A DNA stretch of 64,000 nucleotides from Proteles cristata cristata (GCA_017311185.1 JAESUZ010005172.1:248001-312000); one strand, 5' to 3'. Counted from the stretch's first letter, positions 21,544 to 33,539 are shown. Notes: generated from the sequence alone by a model not told the origin. Made by a program: numbers and translations.

Positions 21544-23127
21544 GTATGTTAAGTAGCCATATGTATTTTCTGTAGACTGGAGACTTGACTTCTACCTTAC
21601 GCCCTTTTTGCATTCATAAATCTTCCTAAAACCATTTGCTATGGTTTTCATAAAATTGCTAGTTTTCCTTTTTCAAAAATACAATTGCCTTTTTCTGCCT
21701 CTTAATGCTAAATGCTTTATTTCTGCTGTCAGCACTTTTATTATGTAAAAATGTTTGTTTTAAGCACCATGATGGATTTAGAAGATCTTATTTTTAGAAT
21801 GCAGTGGTGCTTAAACATCTAGCATTCTTTTGCTATTGATGTATTTATTTTGGTTAAATATACTGACTTGCTTAAAAAGCCATGTATTAAGACAAAACAA
21901 AATACTGTGAGTTAGCCATCTCTAAGGGCCCTGTTGTCCCTGAAATGCTAGGATCTAATTTACCAAATAATCACTGCTGAAATGATCCAAATTTGGGTGA
22001 CAGTGTAATAAGCTATGTGTTTCAGTACATAAGCAAGCCAAATTTGGATCCTGTCCCAGCTGTCTTCCATTGTAATGATAATGTATACACAAATACAGTA
22101 AAACTAAAAAAAAAATTGCCATATTTTTAGGCTGGGAGAGTAAGACCTTTCCCTGCAGTATGGACTGGAATTGGCTTATATTCAAATTGGCTCACTTAAA
22201 TCTCCTTTGTAAAATGTAAATTTAAAACTATTCTAGTTTTTACCTATTTGGGCTTATTTTCCCAGACCTGTATTTTATCAGATAGCTGATAAAGGAATAA
22301 AAGAAAACAAGGAGATAAATTTGATAGATTTGTTTCATTTCCAACTTAGTTAGAATTTTTCAAGTAAAGTATTGGGTCATCATTTAAAATTGTCTTTGGT
22401 GGTAAAGATCATGCAGTTATTATTATTTTTTAGTTTTTTGTTTAGAAAGGCAATTTTTAAGTATTAGTAGGTATAAAATTATTAGATTGAGAACTTATCT
22501 AACTTAGTCATATTGATTTTAATAACTGCTCATCTCCGAGTTCAGATTCTATAGCAGCTTGCCTTGTAATCACCAAAAGTATTACATAAAACCTGTGCCT
22601 ATATCCTGGGAGGTATGTGTAGCTTTTACAAAACATGGACTGGATTTATCTTCAGATATAATAAAATCAGTTATGTGGGAAAAACCTTAACTAAAGCACT
22701 TTGTACCTTGCTTATGGTGCTTACTTCATTCTATCCCGTGTCATAATTGTGTGATTTCCTTACCTAGACCATAGCTTTTTCGGATGGGGTAGCAATCAAG
22801 CTTTGTTTTGGTTTGCCTTAGGGTTAACATAGTCATTTGTTGATTAGTTGCTCAGTCAGTGTTTGTTGAATAAATACATTGAATGTAAGGTGATAATGGA
22901 TGTTGACCCTTTTGTATAGCTGATATTAAATATTGCCTTTGTGCTTAGAATTATACGTTCTTAGAATCTGAATGGACAAATAGGTCAACTTTCCCTACTC
23001 ACTTCTTAGGATAGAAATTATATTTTCAGAACTTCTAATAAATAACCACTCAGCCACTTGGATATCTTCAAGAATGGGAAGCTAATAGTCCATTTCATGG
23101 TTAAAAGTTTTAGGAGTGATAAAACTG
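21544..23127. other. Intron 2, first part
   Basis: Unique-looking AT-rich sequence after the first coding exon. No exon, repeat or RNA gene recognised. Confidence 0.45.
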
Positions 23128-23353
23128 TTTTTTTTTTTAATTTTAATGTTTTATTTCTGAGGGGGAGAGAGAGAGAGACAGTGTGAGCAGGGGAGGGTCA
23201 AAGAGAGAGGGAAATACAGATTCTGAAACAGACTCCAGGCTCTGAGCTAGCTGTCAGCACAGAGCCTGATGTGGGGCTCAAACCCATGAACCGTGAGATC
23301 ATGACCTGAGCCGAAGTAGGATGCTTACCCGGCTGAGCCACCCAGGCACCCCA
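23128..23353 (-). mobile_element. Carnivore SINE, antisense
   Basis: 'ttttaatgttttatttctga' tail side, GA block, and head 'gagccacccaggcacccc' at its 3' end. Confidence 0.92.
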
Positions 23354-23599
23354 AATTGTTTTTGTATTTACACTGAAAATATGTCTTCTTGAAACTTTGG
23401 CTAACCAGTATTGGTTTTTGCTGTGTGGAACACACTTCTTTATTTTCAAGTATTTAGAGATAATTTGAGTATTTTTACCTAGCCTGTACTTCCACAGGCT
23501 ATATGTTTCTGGTTCCATCACAGTCCCTCAGTGTCAGGATTTCCAGACTCTTTTTATTCTTGTTGTTTCCTTCTTAGTACACTATTGTCAGTGTCCCCT

Positions 23600-24130
23600 T
23601 TAAAGTGGCATCCTGAATGTATTTATTAAGTATTTATTGAGGGCCTATTATGTGCTAGGTACTGTCCTTGATGCTGAGGATAGCACAGTGATCAAGACAG
23701 ACATTCTGGTGGGAAAAGATAGTGAACAAAGCATAAATATCCCAGTCAGTTTTGTGGAGAAGAGAAACAGGGTGCTGTGATAGAGGATACTGGATCAGAG
23801 TGTCTATTATAGATGGGATGTCATCTGGAGTCAGAGGAAGCTGGTCACAAGAAGATCTTGGAGAGAAGTGTTCCAGACAGAAGAATAGCAAGTTAAAGAC
23901 ACAGATTTGGGGGAAAAGCTTTTGGTATATTTTAAGAATTAATGGAAGGCCATTGTGGCTGAGAAGCAAAGTGATTGAGGGACAGAATGACAGGAGAGAA
24001 AGTTGGAGAGGAAGGCAGATCATGCAGGATTATTTAGGCCTTGGCAAGGAATTTGTATTTTATGCTAAGTATAATGAAAGCCATTGAATATGAGGCTGAG
24101 AATGAGATTAAAACAGGAAAAAGAAAAAGC
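23600..24130 (+). repeat. Old mammal-wide repeat, class uncertain
   Basis: It begins 'ctattatgtgctaggtactg' and continues 'gatagcacagtgatcaagac', 'cattgtggctgagaagcaaa' and 'gcaggattatttaggccttg'. This wording recurs widely in mammals. Open frames on both strands through it are not genes. Confidence 0.5.
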
Positions 24131-24296
24131 AACCTGCACAAACCGGAGCTTAGACATACAGTTCAGTACTGATTCTCAAGGTAGTTACTCTGTGAGACAA
24201 TATAAAAACTTTAAGAATCTTTTGCTTTGAATACCTTCAGAACCAGTTTACTCAGAATGCATATCACATATGTTATAAACCCCACAATGTGCTGTT

Positions 24297-24340
24297 ATTA
24301 TTTTTGTTTAAACAGTGAATTATTTTTGTTTAAACAGTGA
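24297..24340 (+). repeat. Perfect 22-base tandem duplication
   Basis: The unit ATTATTTTTGTTTAAACAGT plus GA occurs at 24297-24318 and again, identically, at 24319-24340. Confidence 0.97.
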
Positions 24341-24418
24341 ATTTACCTCTTAAAGGGATTTAAGTAAAAATAACAAATCTTATTTGCCCATGTAGTTATC
24401 ATTTCTTCCAGTGTTCTT

Positions 24419-24458
24419 TATTCTATTGTGCACAATAGAATATTCTATTGTGCACAAT
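24419..24458. repeat. 24-base perfect palindrome with 22-base direct repeat
   Basis: TATTCTATTGTG followed by its exact reverse complement spans 24419-24442. The 18-base string TATTCTATTGTGCACAAT occurs at 24419-24436 and at 24441-24458. Confidence 0.97.
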
Positions 24459-25026
24459 TGATTTCTAGTCAATATCATTTTCCTTCTGCCTGAAAGGCTT
24501 CCTTTAACATTTCATGTAGTGCAGGTCTGCTGGTGAGGAATGCGTGCAGCCTGTATATGCCTAAGGATATATTTATATTACCTTCTTTTTTGAAATATGT
24601 TTGCTGAGTATAGAATTCTAGATTGATAGTTTTTTTCTTTCAGTGCTTAAAGATGTTGCTCCATTGTCATTTTACTTGCATTGTTTCTGATAGGAAATAT
24701 GCTATCATTTTGTTTCTCTGAGTGTAATTTGTCCTTTTTTTCCCCTGGGTGCTTTTAAGATTTTCTCCTTATCATTGGTTTTGAGCAATTTTTCTATGAT
24801 GTGTCTTGATGTAATTTTTTTTTTTTTAATGTTCTTGTGCTTGGGGTCTGTTAAACTTCTTAGACCCACTGGTTTCACTTTTCATTGTTTGGGTAATTAT
24901 TATTTCTTCAAATATTTTTCCTGCCCCTGAACTCTTTTAGACACTCCAGTTACATGAATATTAGACCACTTGAAGTTGTCCCACAGCTCACTGATGCTTT
25001 TTTCATGTTTTAGAAATTCTGTTTCA

Positions 25027-25232
25027 GGGGCACCTGGGTGGCTTAGTCGGTTAAGCGCCCGACTTTCACTTAGGTCATGATCTCGCGGTTCGTGGGTTCG
25101 AGCCCTGCGTCGGGCTCTGTGCTGACTGCCAGCTCAGAGCCTGGAGCCTGTTTCAGTCTGTGACTCCCTCTCTCTCTGACCCTCCCCTGCTCACGCTGTC
25201 TCTCTCTCTCTCCTAGAAATAAAAAAAAAAAA
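25027..25232 (+). mobile_element. Young carnivore SINE, sense, 15-base target duplication
   Basis: It starts 'ggggcacctgggtggcttag'. AGAAATTCTGTTTCA flanks it at 25012-25026 and 25233-25247, exactly. Confidence 0.95.
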
Positions 25233-25465
25233 AGAAATTCTGTTTCATTTTAGATAGTTTCTGATGCTGTGTCTTCAAGTTCATTAACCTTTTCTTGTGC
25301 AGTGTCTGGTCAGCTGATTATCTCACCCAGTGTAGTTTTCATCTCATATGTTATTTCCATCTCTGAAATTCGATTTGTGCCTTTTTCATATCATTCATGT
25401 CTTTCCTTAACTTTTTGAAAATTTGGAATACAGTTACAATGACTGGCTTAATATTATTTTCTGTT

Positions 25466-25684
25466 AATTATATATTTTTTAATGTTTATTTTTGAGAGAG
25501 AGAGAGAGCAAAAGAACATGTGAGAGTGGGGGAGGGGCAGAGAGCGAGAGAGACAGACAGAGGATCTGAAGTGGGCTGTATGCTGATAGCAGACTGCTCG
25601 ACATGGGGCTCAAACTCACTATCTGTGAGATCATGACTTGAGTGGAAGTTGGACACTTAACTGACTGAGCCACCCAGGTGTCCC
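25466..25684 (-). mobile_element. Carnivore SINE, antisense, diverged
   Basis: 'ttttttaatgtttatttttg' tail side and head 'gagccacccaggtgtccc'. Confidence 0.9.
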
Positions 25685-25734
25685 ACTGTTAATTACAATT
25701 TTTGTGTCAACTCTAGGCCTAGGTTTTTTTTTTT

Positions 25735-25970
25735 TTTAATTTATTTTTTTACCTTAAAATTTTTCTTAATGTTTATTTGCTTTTGAGAGAGAGAGAGACA
25801 GAGTGTGAGCGGGGGAGGGGCAGAGAATGAGGGAGACACAGAATTCAAAGCATACTTCAGGCACTGAGCTGTCAGCACAGAGCCTGATGTGGGGCTTAAA
25901 CTCATGAACTGTGAGATCATGACCTGAGCCAAAGTTGGATGCTTAACTGACTGAGCCACCCAGGTACCCC
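25735..25970 (-). mobile_element. Carnivore SINE, antisense
   Basis: GA block at 25785-25835 and head 'gagccacccaggtacccc' ending at 25970. Confidence 0.9.
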
Positions 25971-26046
25971 TTTAGGTCTGTTTCAGTTGATTATCTCTGA
26001 TTATGGGTCATGATTTCCCCTTTCTTTGCATGCCTAGCAATCTTTG

Positions 26047-26508
26047 TTTTTGTTTTTGTTTTTGTTTTTACAAATAGTTTATTGTCAAATTAGTTTCCAC
26101 ATAACACTCAGTGCTCATCCCCACAAGTGTCCTCCTCCATGCCCTTCCCCCCTCCCCCCCACATCCATCAGTCCTCAGTTTTTGTCAGCATTCAAGAGTC
26201 TGTCATGGTTTGCCTCTCTCCCTTTCCCCCACCATTTCCGCCCTTCTTCTCCCCCTTGGTCCTCCGTCAAGCTTCCTCCTAATCCTCCTATACGTGCAAA
26301 CATATGATATTTGTCCTTCTCTGCCTGACTTATTTCGCTCAGCATAACACCCTCAAGGTCCATCCATGTTGCTACACATGGCCAGATTTCATTGTTTCTC
26401 ATTGCCATGTAGTATTCCATGGTATAGATAAACCACGTCTTCTTGATCCATTCATCTGTTGATGGACACTAAGGCTCTTTCCATGTTTTAGCTATTGTGG
26501 AGAGTGCT
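26047..26508 (-). mobile_element. 5'-truncated LINE-1, antisense, 19-base target duplication
   Basis: The (GTTTTT)n start is the tail. Read on the minus strand it encodes the end of ORF2 (MEYYMAMRNNEIW then ATWMDLEGVMLSEISQAEKD) followed by a 3' region. GCATGCCTAGCAATCTTTG flanks it at 26028-26046 and 26509-26527. Confidence 0.95.
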
Positions 26509-26595
26509 GCATGCCTAGCAATCTTTGATTGGTTGCCAGTCATCATGAATTTACCTGTTCGATACTGTATATTTTTCTTTCCTAGAAATATTCTT

Positions 26596-26803
26596 TTTTT
26601 AAATATTTTTACTTCTAGGAGAGAGAGAGAGCATGAGCAGGGGAGGGTCAGAGAGAGAGAGGGAGATACAGACTCTGAAATAGGCTCCAGGCTCTGAGCT
26701 GGCAGTCAGCACAGAGCCCGACGCGGGGCTCGAACCCACGAACCGTGAGATCATGACCTAAGCGAAAGTCGGACGCTTAACTGACTAAGCCACCCAGGCG
26801 CCC
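26596..26803 (-). mobile_element. Young carnivore SINE, antisense, 19-base target duplication
   Basis: A young-group copy flanked by CTTTCCTAGAAATATTCTT at 26577-26595 and 26804-26822. Confidence 0.95.
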
Positions 26804-27584
26804 CTTTCCTAGAAATATTCTTGATGTTTGTTCTGGGATGTAGTTAAGTTACTTAGAAATAGTTTGGACCTTTCAGGTCTTGTTTTATGGTTTGTTAGGC
26901 GCTTCTGGAGCAGTGCTAATCTCAGGCTAATTATTTCTCACTCTTCAGTACTCTACCCAGTGCCTTGTGAATTTTTTCCCTAGTCTTTTTGGTAGGAATA
27001 GACACTGTTTTAGGCCTTCTATGAGTACTGGGCTCTAGTCTTTTTAATCCTTTTGGATGACTCTCTCTCTTACTTCAGATTTTACTTGCTAATGTATGTT
27101 AAGTACTCAAGAGGACCCTCCATAGGTCTTTGGGGTTCTCTTGCTGAGTATCTCTCTCCTCTGATCCTCTTCCCTGTGGACTTTAGCTTCCTTGATCTCC
27201 TTGGGTTCTCAGTGCCATGTCCTCAATTTAGGGAGTCTTCTGGGTTTCTCTTGGTTTCCCCTCTCTCTGTACTGTAGTGCAGAAATATGGGACAATTTTA
27301 TGACTCACCTTATTTACATATGTCCCTTAGGAGTCACTGTCTTTCATTGCCTTGATGTCCATGCCCTTGAAAACTGCATTTTGTCTATTTCCTTTTGTTG
27401 TTGTTTTTGTTGTCGTTGTTGTTATTGTTTCAGATGGAAGGGTCATTCTGGTCCCCATTACTCCATCTTGACATAAAGTGGGTAAATGGGACACCCCTCC
27501 AACTTTCTTTTGATTACAGCCTTTTTTATTCTGTATGGGCTTAAATTTTGGATTTGGTTAGATTTGTTAATATGCAGTATATCA

Positions 27585-27835
27585 TAGAGGTTAAGATTAC
27601 AAAGCAGTGTCTCTTTAATCCTGACTCAACCACTTACCAGTTGTGTGTTCTTAGGCAAATTACTTTTTTTTTCCTGCCCCTTCTTTGTTCCCTCTATTTC
27701 TTCTTTGATAAAATGAGAATAATAATAGTGCCTACCTCATACAGTCATTATGAGGATTAAATTAGGTAATATACGTAAAGTGCATATAACAGTCCCTGGC
27801 ACCTATTAAGTACTTAACAAGTGTATCATTATTAT
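27585..27835 (+). repeat. MIR relic
   Basis: The text 'cttaccagttgtgtgttctt', 'ataatagtgcctacctcata' and 'cattatgaggattaaattag' is the standard MIR order. Confidence 0.8.
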
Positions 27836-27908
27836 TATTTAATTGAGCTACCTGCTATTTGCCATCACCTCCATATATAATTACCAAAGCATTGTTATAT
27901 GCTTTATT

Positions 27909-28121
27909 TTTTTTTTAATGTTTTATTTATTTCTAGGAGAGAGAGAGAGACAGCGTGAGCAGGGGAGGGTCAGAGAGAGAGGGGGTCACAGACTGAAACA
28001 GGCTCCAGGCTCCGAGCTGGCAGTCAGCACAGAGCCCGACGCGGGGCTCGAACCCACGAACCGCGAGATCATGACCTAAGCGAAAGCCGGGCGCTTAACC
28101 GACTAAGCCACCCAGGCGCCC
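27909..28121 (-). mobile_element. Young carnivore SINE, antisense, with target duplication
   Basis: Young-group body; TGTTATATGCTTTATT flanks on both sides (about 27894-27909 and 28122-28137). Confidence 0.95.
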
Positions 28122-28234
28122 CTGTTATATGCTTTATTATGTATTGGGCTACTGCTCCCTCTCCCCACTCAGGCCATTATTCTTTTTAGTTCAAATGTTC
28201 TTGCTTATTTATCTTACATTTACTTTCTAGATTT

Positions 28235-28385
28235 TTGCTACTCCAAGTAGTGGGCTTTAGTCTGATAGCATTGGCATCACCGGGAGCCTGTTAGAAGGGC
28301 AGTCCTAGGCCCCACTTGAGATTTACTGGTTAGAATCTACATTGTAACAGGATCTCTAGGTAATTCCTATCTAAGTTAGTGTTTG
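28235..28385 (+). repeat. MER5A-like hAT relic
   Basis: The text 'gcattggcatcaccgggagc', 'ggccccacttgagatttact' and 'gatctctaggtaattcctat' follows the MER5A order. Confidence 0.65.
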
Positions 28386-29704
28386 AGAAGATCTGCTACA
28401 GATGAACAGTAGAGTAATTTTGTGTCTCCTCTTACAAATAAGTCTTGCTGGGATTTTGATTATAACTGAAATTATTTTAAGTAATTGTTTTTGGTAAAAT
28501 TGATAGTTTTAAATATTTTATTTTTTAGTTCAGCAATATGATATGTCTTACTCCATTTAAATCCCTCTCCTCTTCCAATTTTCTGTAAATAAGCCTCACA
28601 CATTCATTGGTATGTTTGTTACCTTTATTGATATTGTGTGTGGGATTCTTTTCCTGTTGCTTTTCATTTTTTTAAAATAGGAAATCATATAAAAATGCAC
28701 AAAATTTTATAATAGCAAACATGTAAATCATACATATCTGACATCAGAAAGAATAGATGTTATATTTTGTCATTTTTCCTTTAGCTCTTGTTTTTTAGCT
28801 ACAAGAAAACTTTGAAGTTGAAATTCCTTCTGTTTTCCTTTGGTCCTCTTCCCCTTGCTCTCCAGAGGTAACCACTATCTTAAATTTAGTGTGACTATTC
28901 CAGACCATATTATTATATAATTATTATATCTATGAGCACCCGTAAACAATGTATAGTATTGTTCTGTGTAATTGTAATTTTATGTAAATAACAGACACTG
29001 AATATTATTCTGTGGCTTATCAATACGTATGTTTTCTTAAGACTGTACTTATCAGTTAATGACTTAGATATCGTAATTCATTTATTTAGTTGTCAAAAAG
29101 CAAAAGATAAAATACCCCACTCCTATCCATTCCTTTATGGAGAGATGTTTCAGCCCAAACGTTTTGCCATTATAATTAGAGTAAGAATTCTTGACTTATC
29201 TCCTGCAGACACATGCAGAAGTCTCTTTAGGTATATATTTAGGAATCTCTCTACTAGAAATACCCAATGCCTAGGAAAGGGACTCACTCATTAATATTTA
29301 TTGAATAGATAAATCAATTAGACACCCCCTCCTCAATCTATTCAACTGCTGTTTGTAAGAAACATGCCCAGATCTGTGTTTAAGAAACCATACAAGGTGC
29401 TTCTCCATGTTGGATACCAGTTCTTTTCTGGGTCTTCCCTTCTGAACCTAGAGGACCATTCTGTTGTCTGAGATTTTGGATAGTATAGTATTCTAGTTTT
29501 AGTCTTTATGATTCTTTTGTAATGGACTGTGGTTCTCCTTTTATACACATCCTTGGTTGCATGCTTTTCTACTCACCTTTTAGTTATCCCGATTCTAAAA
29601 GTGTGAATTATATGTATGTAGTATAATTTTGGAAAGTATATATAAAAAAGAACATAAAAAGTATGAATCCTGCTACTTATGTATGCTGTTAGAAGCTGAC
29701 TTCA
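28386..29704. other. Intron 2, AT-rich stretch
   Basis: Parts such as 'gaggtaaccactatcttaaa' at 28864 resemble old L1-type 3' text, but no boundaries can be set. No exon recognised. Confidence 0.35.
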
Positions 29705-29717
29705 TTAGTGAATTCTC

Positions 29718-29910
29718 AGGGTGCCTGGGTGGCTCAGCTGGTTGAGCCTCTGACTTTGGCTCAGGTCATGATCTCATGGTTCATGGGTTCAAGCCCCACA
29801 TCAGGCTCTGTGCTGACTGCTCAGAGCCTGCAGCCTGCTTCAGACTCTCTGTCTCCTTCTCTCTCTGCCCCTTCCCTACTCATGCTCTGTCTCTTTCTCT
29901 CAAAAATAAA
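29718..29910 (+). mobile_element. Carnivore SINE, sense, outer member of a nested pair
   Basis: It starts 'agggtgcctgggtggctcag'. The flank TAGTGAATTCTC (29706-29717) reappears as TAGTGAATTGTC at about 30165, beyond the second SINE. Confidence 0.92.
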
Positions 29911-29918
29911 TAATCCTT

Positions 29919-30160
29919 GGGGCACCTGGGTGGCTTAGTCGGTTAAGCGTCCGACTTTCGCTTAGGTCGTGATCTCGCAGTTCGTGGGTTCGAGCCCCGC
30001 GTCGGTCTCTGTGCTGACTGCCAGCTCGGAGCCTGGAGCCTGTTTCAGAGTCTATATCTCCCTCTCTCTCTGACCCTCCCCTGCTCACGCTGTCTTTCTC
30101 TCTCTCCTAGAAATAAATAAAACATTAAAAAAAATAAAATAAACCTTTAAAAATTAAAAA
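29919..30160 (+). mobile_element. Young carnivore SINE, sense, inserted in the tail of the previous SINE
   Basis: 'ggggcacctgggtggcttag' start and young-group body, ending in A-rich 'aaataaataaaacattaaaa' and further A-rich sequence. Confidence 0.93.
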
Positions 30161-30184
30161 AAAATAGTGAATTGTCTTTGGGAG

Positions 30185-30405
30185 GCAGTACAGTAGAGGA
30201 AGAAAGATAGACTTTGGATATAGAACTGACTTTTCATTCCAGATTTGCTACTTACTAGCTGTGTGATTTTGCACACATATGATTTAGTCTGAGCTTTGGT
30301 TTCTTTATCTGAAAAATGAGAACAATAATCCCTCCTAGGTAAGGTGTTTGTGAGGACTTGGCAAGGTGTTTGGTAAATTGTAAGCACTCAGGAAACATTG
30401 GTTTG
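30185..30405 (+). repeat. MIR relic
   Basis: 'gctacttactagctgtgtga', 'tctttatctgaaaaatgaga' and 'gtaagcactcagg' follow the MIR layout. Confidence 0.75.
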
Positions 30406-30409
30406 CTAA

Positions 30410-31244
30410 TGCTTTCCTTCTTTAGATCCTTCTGTTTTTTTAGATTCCTTGCCCCACCCCCCACCTTTTTTTTTTTTAAGATTCTTCAAGTTCATAGAAT
30501 CTGTTTTCTTCTATTCTCTTTTATCCTCTAGCCATAGGATGACCATAGTTGCTTATAAATCTTAGAAAAGTCTTAAGAGCTATTTAGATCATGTTCAATT
30601 TTGTTAATATTCCACGTTTCTACTAATACACATTCCAAAGTAACCCAGTCACTCTGTCCCCAGGTGTCATTTCTGTGTTGCCTGATATTGTCGCCTAATT
30701 AGTTGGCATGGCAGTTGTCATGCGTTTTCAGTGCGTAAAAAGTAATGCCTGTTTCATAGGGAAAATTAGGCAAATACAGAGAAGTAAAAAGAATATTTAA
30801 ACATATAGACTAATTGATATTTTGATATTTTTCCGGTTTTATGTGTACTGATGTGAAACTACTGTTCATGATATATTTATGTCATTAAGAGCTGAAAATA
30901 TTGATACAATTTGCCAAAGTTTCTGTGCCTTAGAAGTAGTTCTTGGGAAGTTCAGCATTTGAGATGGGTGAACTCACATTTTTGTTCCATCTGTAGAAAA
31001 TGTGGTATGGTGCACAGAAATCTTGTTCTCACAGCTGTTCAGGAATGCTCCATACTTTTTTTTTTTTTTTTTTGGCTCTCTTGACTTTGGTTTTGAAAAT
31101 TGCTCAAGGTAAACTTACTTTTGCTGGGATCTAAAAATATTTGTATCATTTGAGCCCTGGTTTTATTGTTTATTATTTTCAGTATATTTATTTGGAACTT
31201 TTAATAAGTTTAACTCACACTTTTTTTTTTTTAATTTTGAACAG
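30410..31244. other. Intron 2, last part
   Basis: AT-rich with poly-T runs at 30466-30478 and 31052-31071, the latter possibly the tail of a minute antisense insertion. The acceptor polypyrimidine tract sits at 31221-31236. Confidence 0.4.
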
Positions 31245-31384
31245 AGTTTTCTTTCTTTGATCCTAATGATACATCATGCCAGGAAATTCTCTTTGATCCT
31301 AAAACTTCTGTATCAGAATTATTTGCCATTTTAAGACAGTGGGTTCCTCAGGTCCAGCAGAATATTGACATCATTGGAAATGAG
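31245..31384 (+). CDS. CLIP4: CLIP4 coding exon 2: start of ankyrin region (residues 45-91)
   Basis: The acceptor is a long T tract ending GAACAG before 31245, and the donor GAG|GTAAGG follows 31384. It enters in phase 1 and ends in phase 0, 140 bases. The peptide begins EFSFFDPNDTSCQEILFDP and ends NIDIIGNE, as expected for CLIP4 just before and into the first ankyrin unit (about residues 65-101 in the family). The frame has no stops and joins both neighbours without indels relative to the remembered mammalian protein. The short introns on its 3' side (0.8 and 1.2 kb) bring the ankyrin exons into a cluster between 31.2 and 36.1 kb. Confidence 0.93.
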
Positions 31385-32199
31385 GTAAGGAATTTTTGCA
31401 TTTTGCATTTTGCATCATTGGGATTGTTAATTGCGTAGATGCTCCCCTCCGAACCCTGCCATCTGAATGGAAGGGTGGTGATAAAGGGGAAACCTTTGGA
31501 AGATTCTGATGTTTGTTTTTTGTATCTCCAGGCTTTGCTCAGAGCAGTTGAGTCTGTATTATACATTCTTCCCATTGTTCCTCATGCTCCTCATTTGCTT
31601 ACACCTGGAGCTCTGATGTTATAGACTCTTGGTGGCAGCAGGCATTTTCCATATTTCCTTTCTTTGTACAAATTAGTTTTGTTAACTTTAAAAAATATAC
31701 TTCATGTGGAGATTTGATTACCAATATGTTTTATCTATAGTTTTGGGTGGTTTGGTAAAGATCTAGGCTTAAATATAGTTTTTAAAAATACTTGATTTTT
31801 TGAAGGAGGTAAGAAAGAGTAACTGGATTCCTTGACCTGCACATTGACATATTGTAAGAAGAGAGAGCTTGTATATATTTTTCAAATACCATTAAGCCCA
31901 TTAGGAAGAAAATTTTGCTGATCCTTTGAGAGGTTAAGTAAGGTACATATCGGGAGTGCCAGGTTACCCTGGAATAGTCTTTAAGAATTTCCTTCAATCT
32001 GCTGACAAGTTCAGTTTTCATCATTGTCATTGGATGTAGATCTAAAGTTTATCCTTAAGAGAAGCCTGTTATAGATACTCATTTTATTGAGAGCTAATTC
32101 TGATGAGATGGACTAACCTGACTAACCTGGTTCTCAGCGTGGGTTTAAAATCCGTTTTCAATAGTCACGTTGTCATCATATCGTCTTTGGTTTCCTCAG

Positions 32200-32293
32200 A
32201 TTCTTAAGAGAGGTTGCAATGTGAATGACAGAGATGGACTGACAGATATGACACTTTTACATTACACTTGCAAGTCTGGAGCTCATGGTATTG
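32200..32293 (+). CDS. CLIP4: CLIP4 coding exon 3: ankyrin repeat segment (residues 92-122)
   Basis: A 94-base exon with acceptor TTTCCTCAG before 32200 and donor TTG|GTAAGT, a perfect intron-side consensus, after 32293. It runs from phase 0 to phase 1. The peptide contains GCNVNDRDG followed by MTLLHYTCKSGAHG, the ankyrin-like pattern of an Asp-rich turn, a T/S-x-LHY helix start and a Gly turn. In the domain it forms the first repeat's helix pair. Ankyrin repeats are protein-interaction modules; the partner in CLIP4 is not evident from sequence. The last base combines with GT of the next exon to make Gly123. Confidence 0.92.
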
Positions 32294-33042
32294 GTAAGTG
32301 TGTGGCAAACTACTAGTGATTTAAGACATCTGTATTTGTGTTTGTATAAGCTGTGTGTATGCCATCCAGAGTTCCTGGGAGGGTACCTAGTTGGTGATAA
32401 TAATATCCCCTGGAAAGGCAAGCATTCAGTGGGGTCCTCCCCAAAACCTTGTTCCCTTCCCTCTGTTTTCTCACGGGGGTCTTTATAGTCTCCTGGTATA
32501 TCCCAACTTTTCTAGAGCAGGGTTCACTGCTGCATGCTCACTAGGGGAGTAACTGGCAACACCCTAGAACCTTCCTGAGAGTTTACAGCAAGGTTAGACA
32601 ATCCAAGCTGTTTTTCAAGTATCCAGTCCCTATAGACCCCAGTCTTGAGGCCTATCTGAGGGGTTTTCTGTATACGTAACATACATGCACATTTCTCCTA
32701 GATTGGTATTCTGTGCTTTACCATTATATAAACCTGTCTCTATTACTTAACTATATATTTTGAATCTCTCTCCCTGTTTCAGTAGTCTGATACAGGTTTC
32801 TTAAGCTGATGATGAGGGACTTTTTTTTTCTACAATCCATCATGGACTGATTCTTTTTGTAAAATAAAGTAAAAATGAAATTATAACAGAAAAATGAAAT
32901 AAAGATAAAAATACAATCCCACTTGTGTTTCAAAATGAGTAAAATTACATTTTGACAAAAGGACAGAGAAATTGTGGTTTGGGATGGTAGTGGTCCACAG
33001 AGCCCACTCTGAGTAGCCTAACCTAGTGTGTTGCCTTTTAAG

Positions 33043-33159
33043 TAGACTTCATGCCCAGTACAGAGCCCAATGTGGGGGTTGAACTCATGACCCTGAGATC
33101 ATGGCCTGAGCAGAGATCAAGAGTCGGATACCTAACTGACTGAGCCATCCAGGCCCCCC
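33043..33159 (-). mobile_element. Old SINE fragment, antisense
   Basis: Only the head half is present: 'gcccagtacagagcccaatg' to 'gccatccaggccccc'. It lies in intron 4, 380 bases before exon 4. Confidence 0.8.
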
Positions 33160-33539
33160 TAGTATATTGTTTTTAATGGCTTTATAAAAGTATTCCATTA
33201 TGTGGATGACTTATAATTTATTTAACCAGTTTTATATGGTGCTTGTAGAACTTTATTTTAGAATCAAATTTATTCTTTATTTATTAATAAAGTAGTTTAG
33301 TTTCAGAATTTTATTCATTATAAAAGTTCTGTGATGAACATCTTTATAACTATGTGTTTATCTATATCTCTGAGTATGATTATTTTCTTAGAATAAATTA
33401 CTTGTTAAGTGAAATTTTTGAGGTGTATGTGTATATTCGGTATACTATTTACTTTGGGTTTTTAAATGTGGTAGTGGATAGCCAACTATTAGAACTTCAG
33501 TTTGTACTGAAGAAGACTAATTTAGAAAACTTCCTTTAG

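Larger units (their letters stand above)
24462..27290 (-). mobile_element. Ancient LINE-1-like repeat split by later insertions
   Basis: Consecutive pieces read 'gtagtgcaggtctgctggtg', 'gaagttgtcccacagctcac', 'ttctgggatgtagttaagtt' and 'gcaggctaatta'-like text to about 27290, the order of a widespread old mammalian L1 region. Four SINEs and one L1 (25027-26803) interrupt it. The strand is by recall. Confidence 0.6.
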
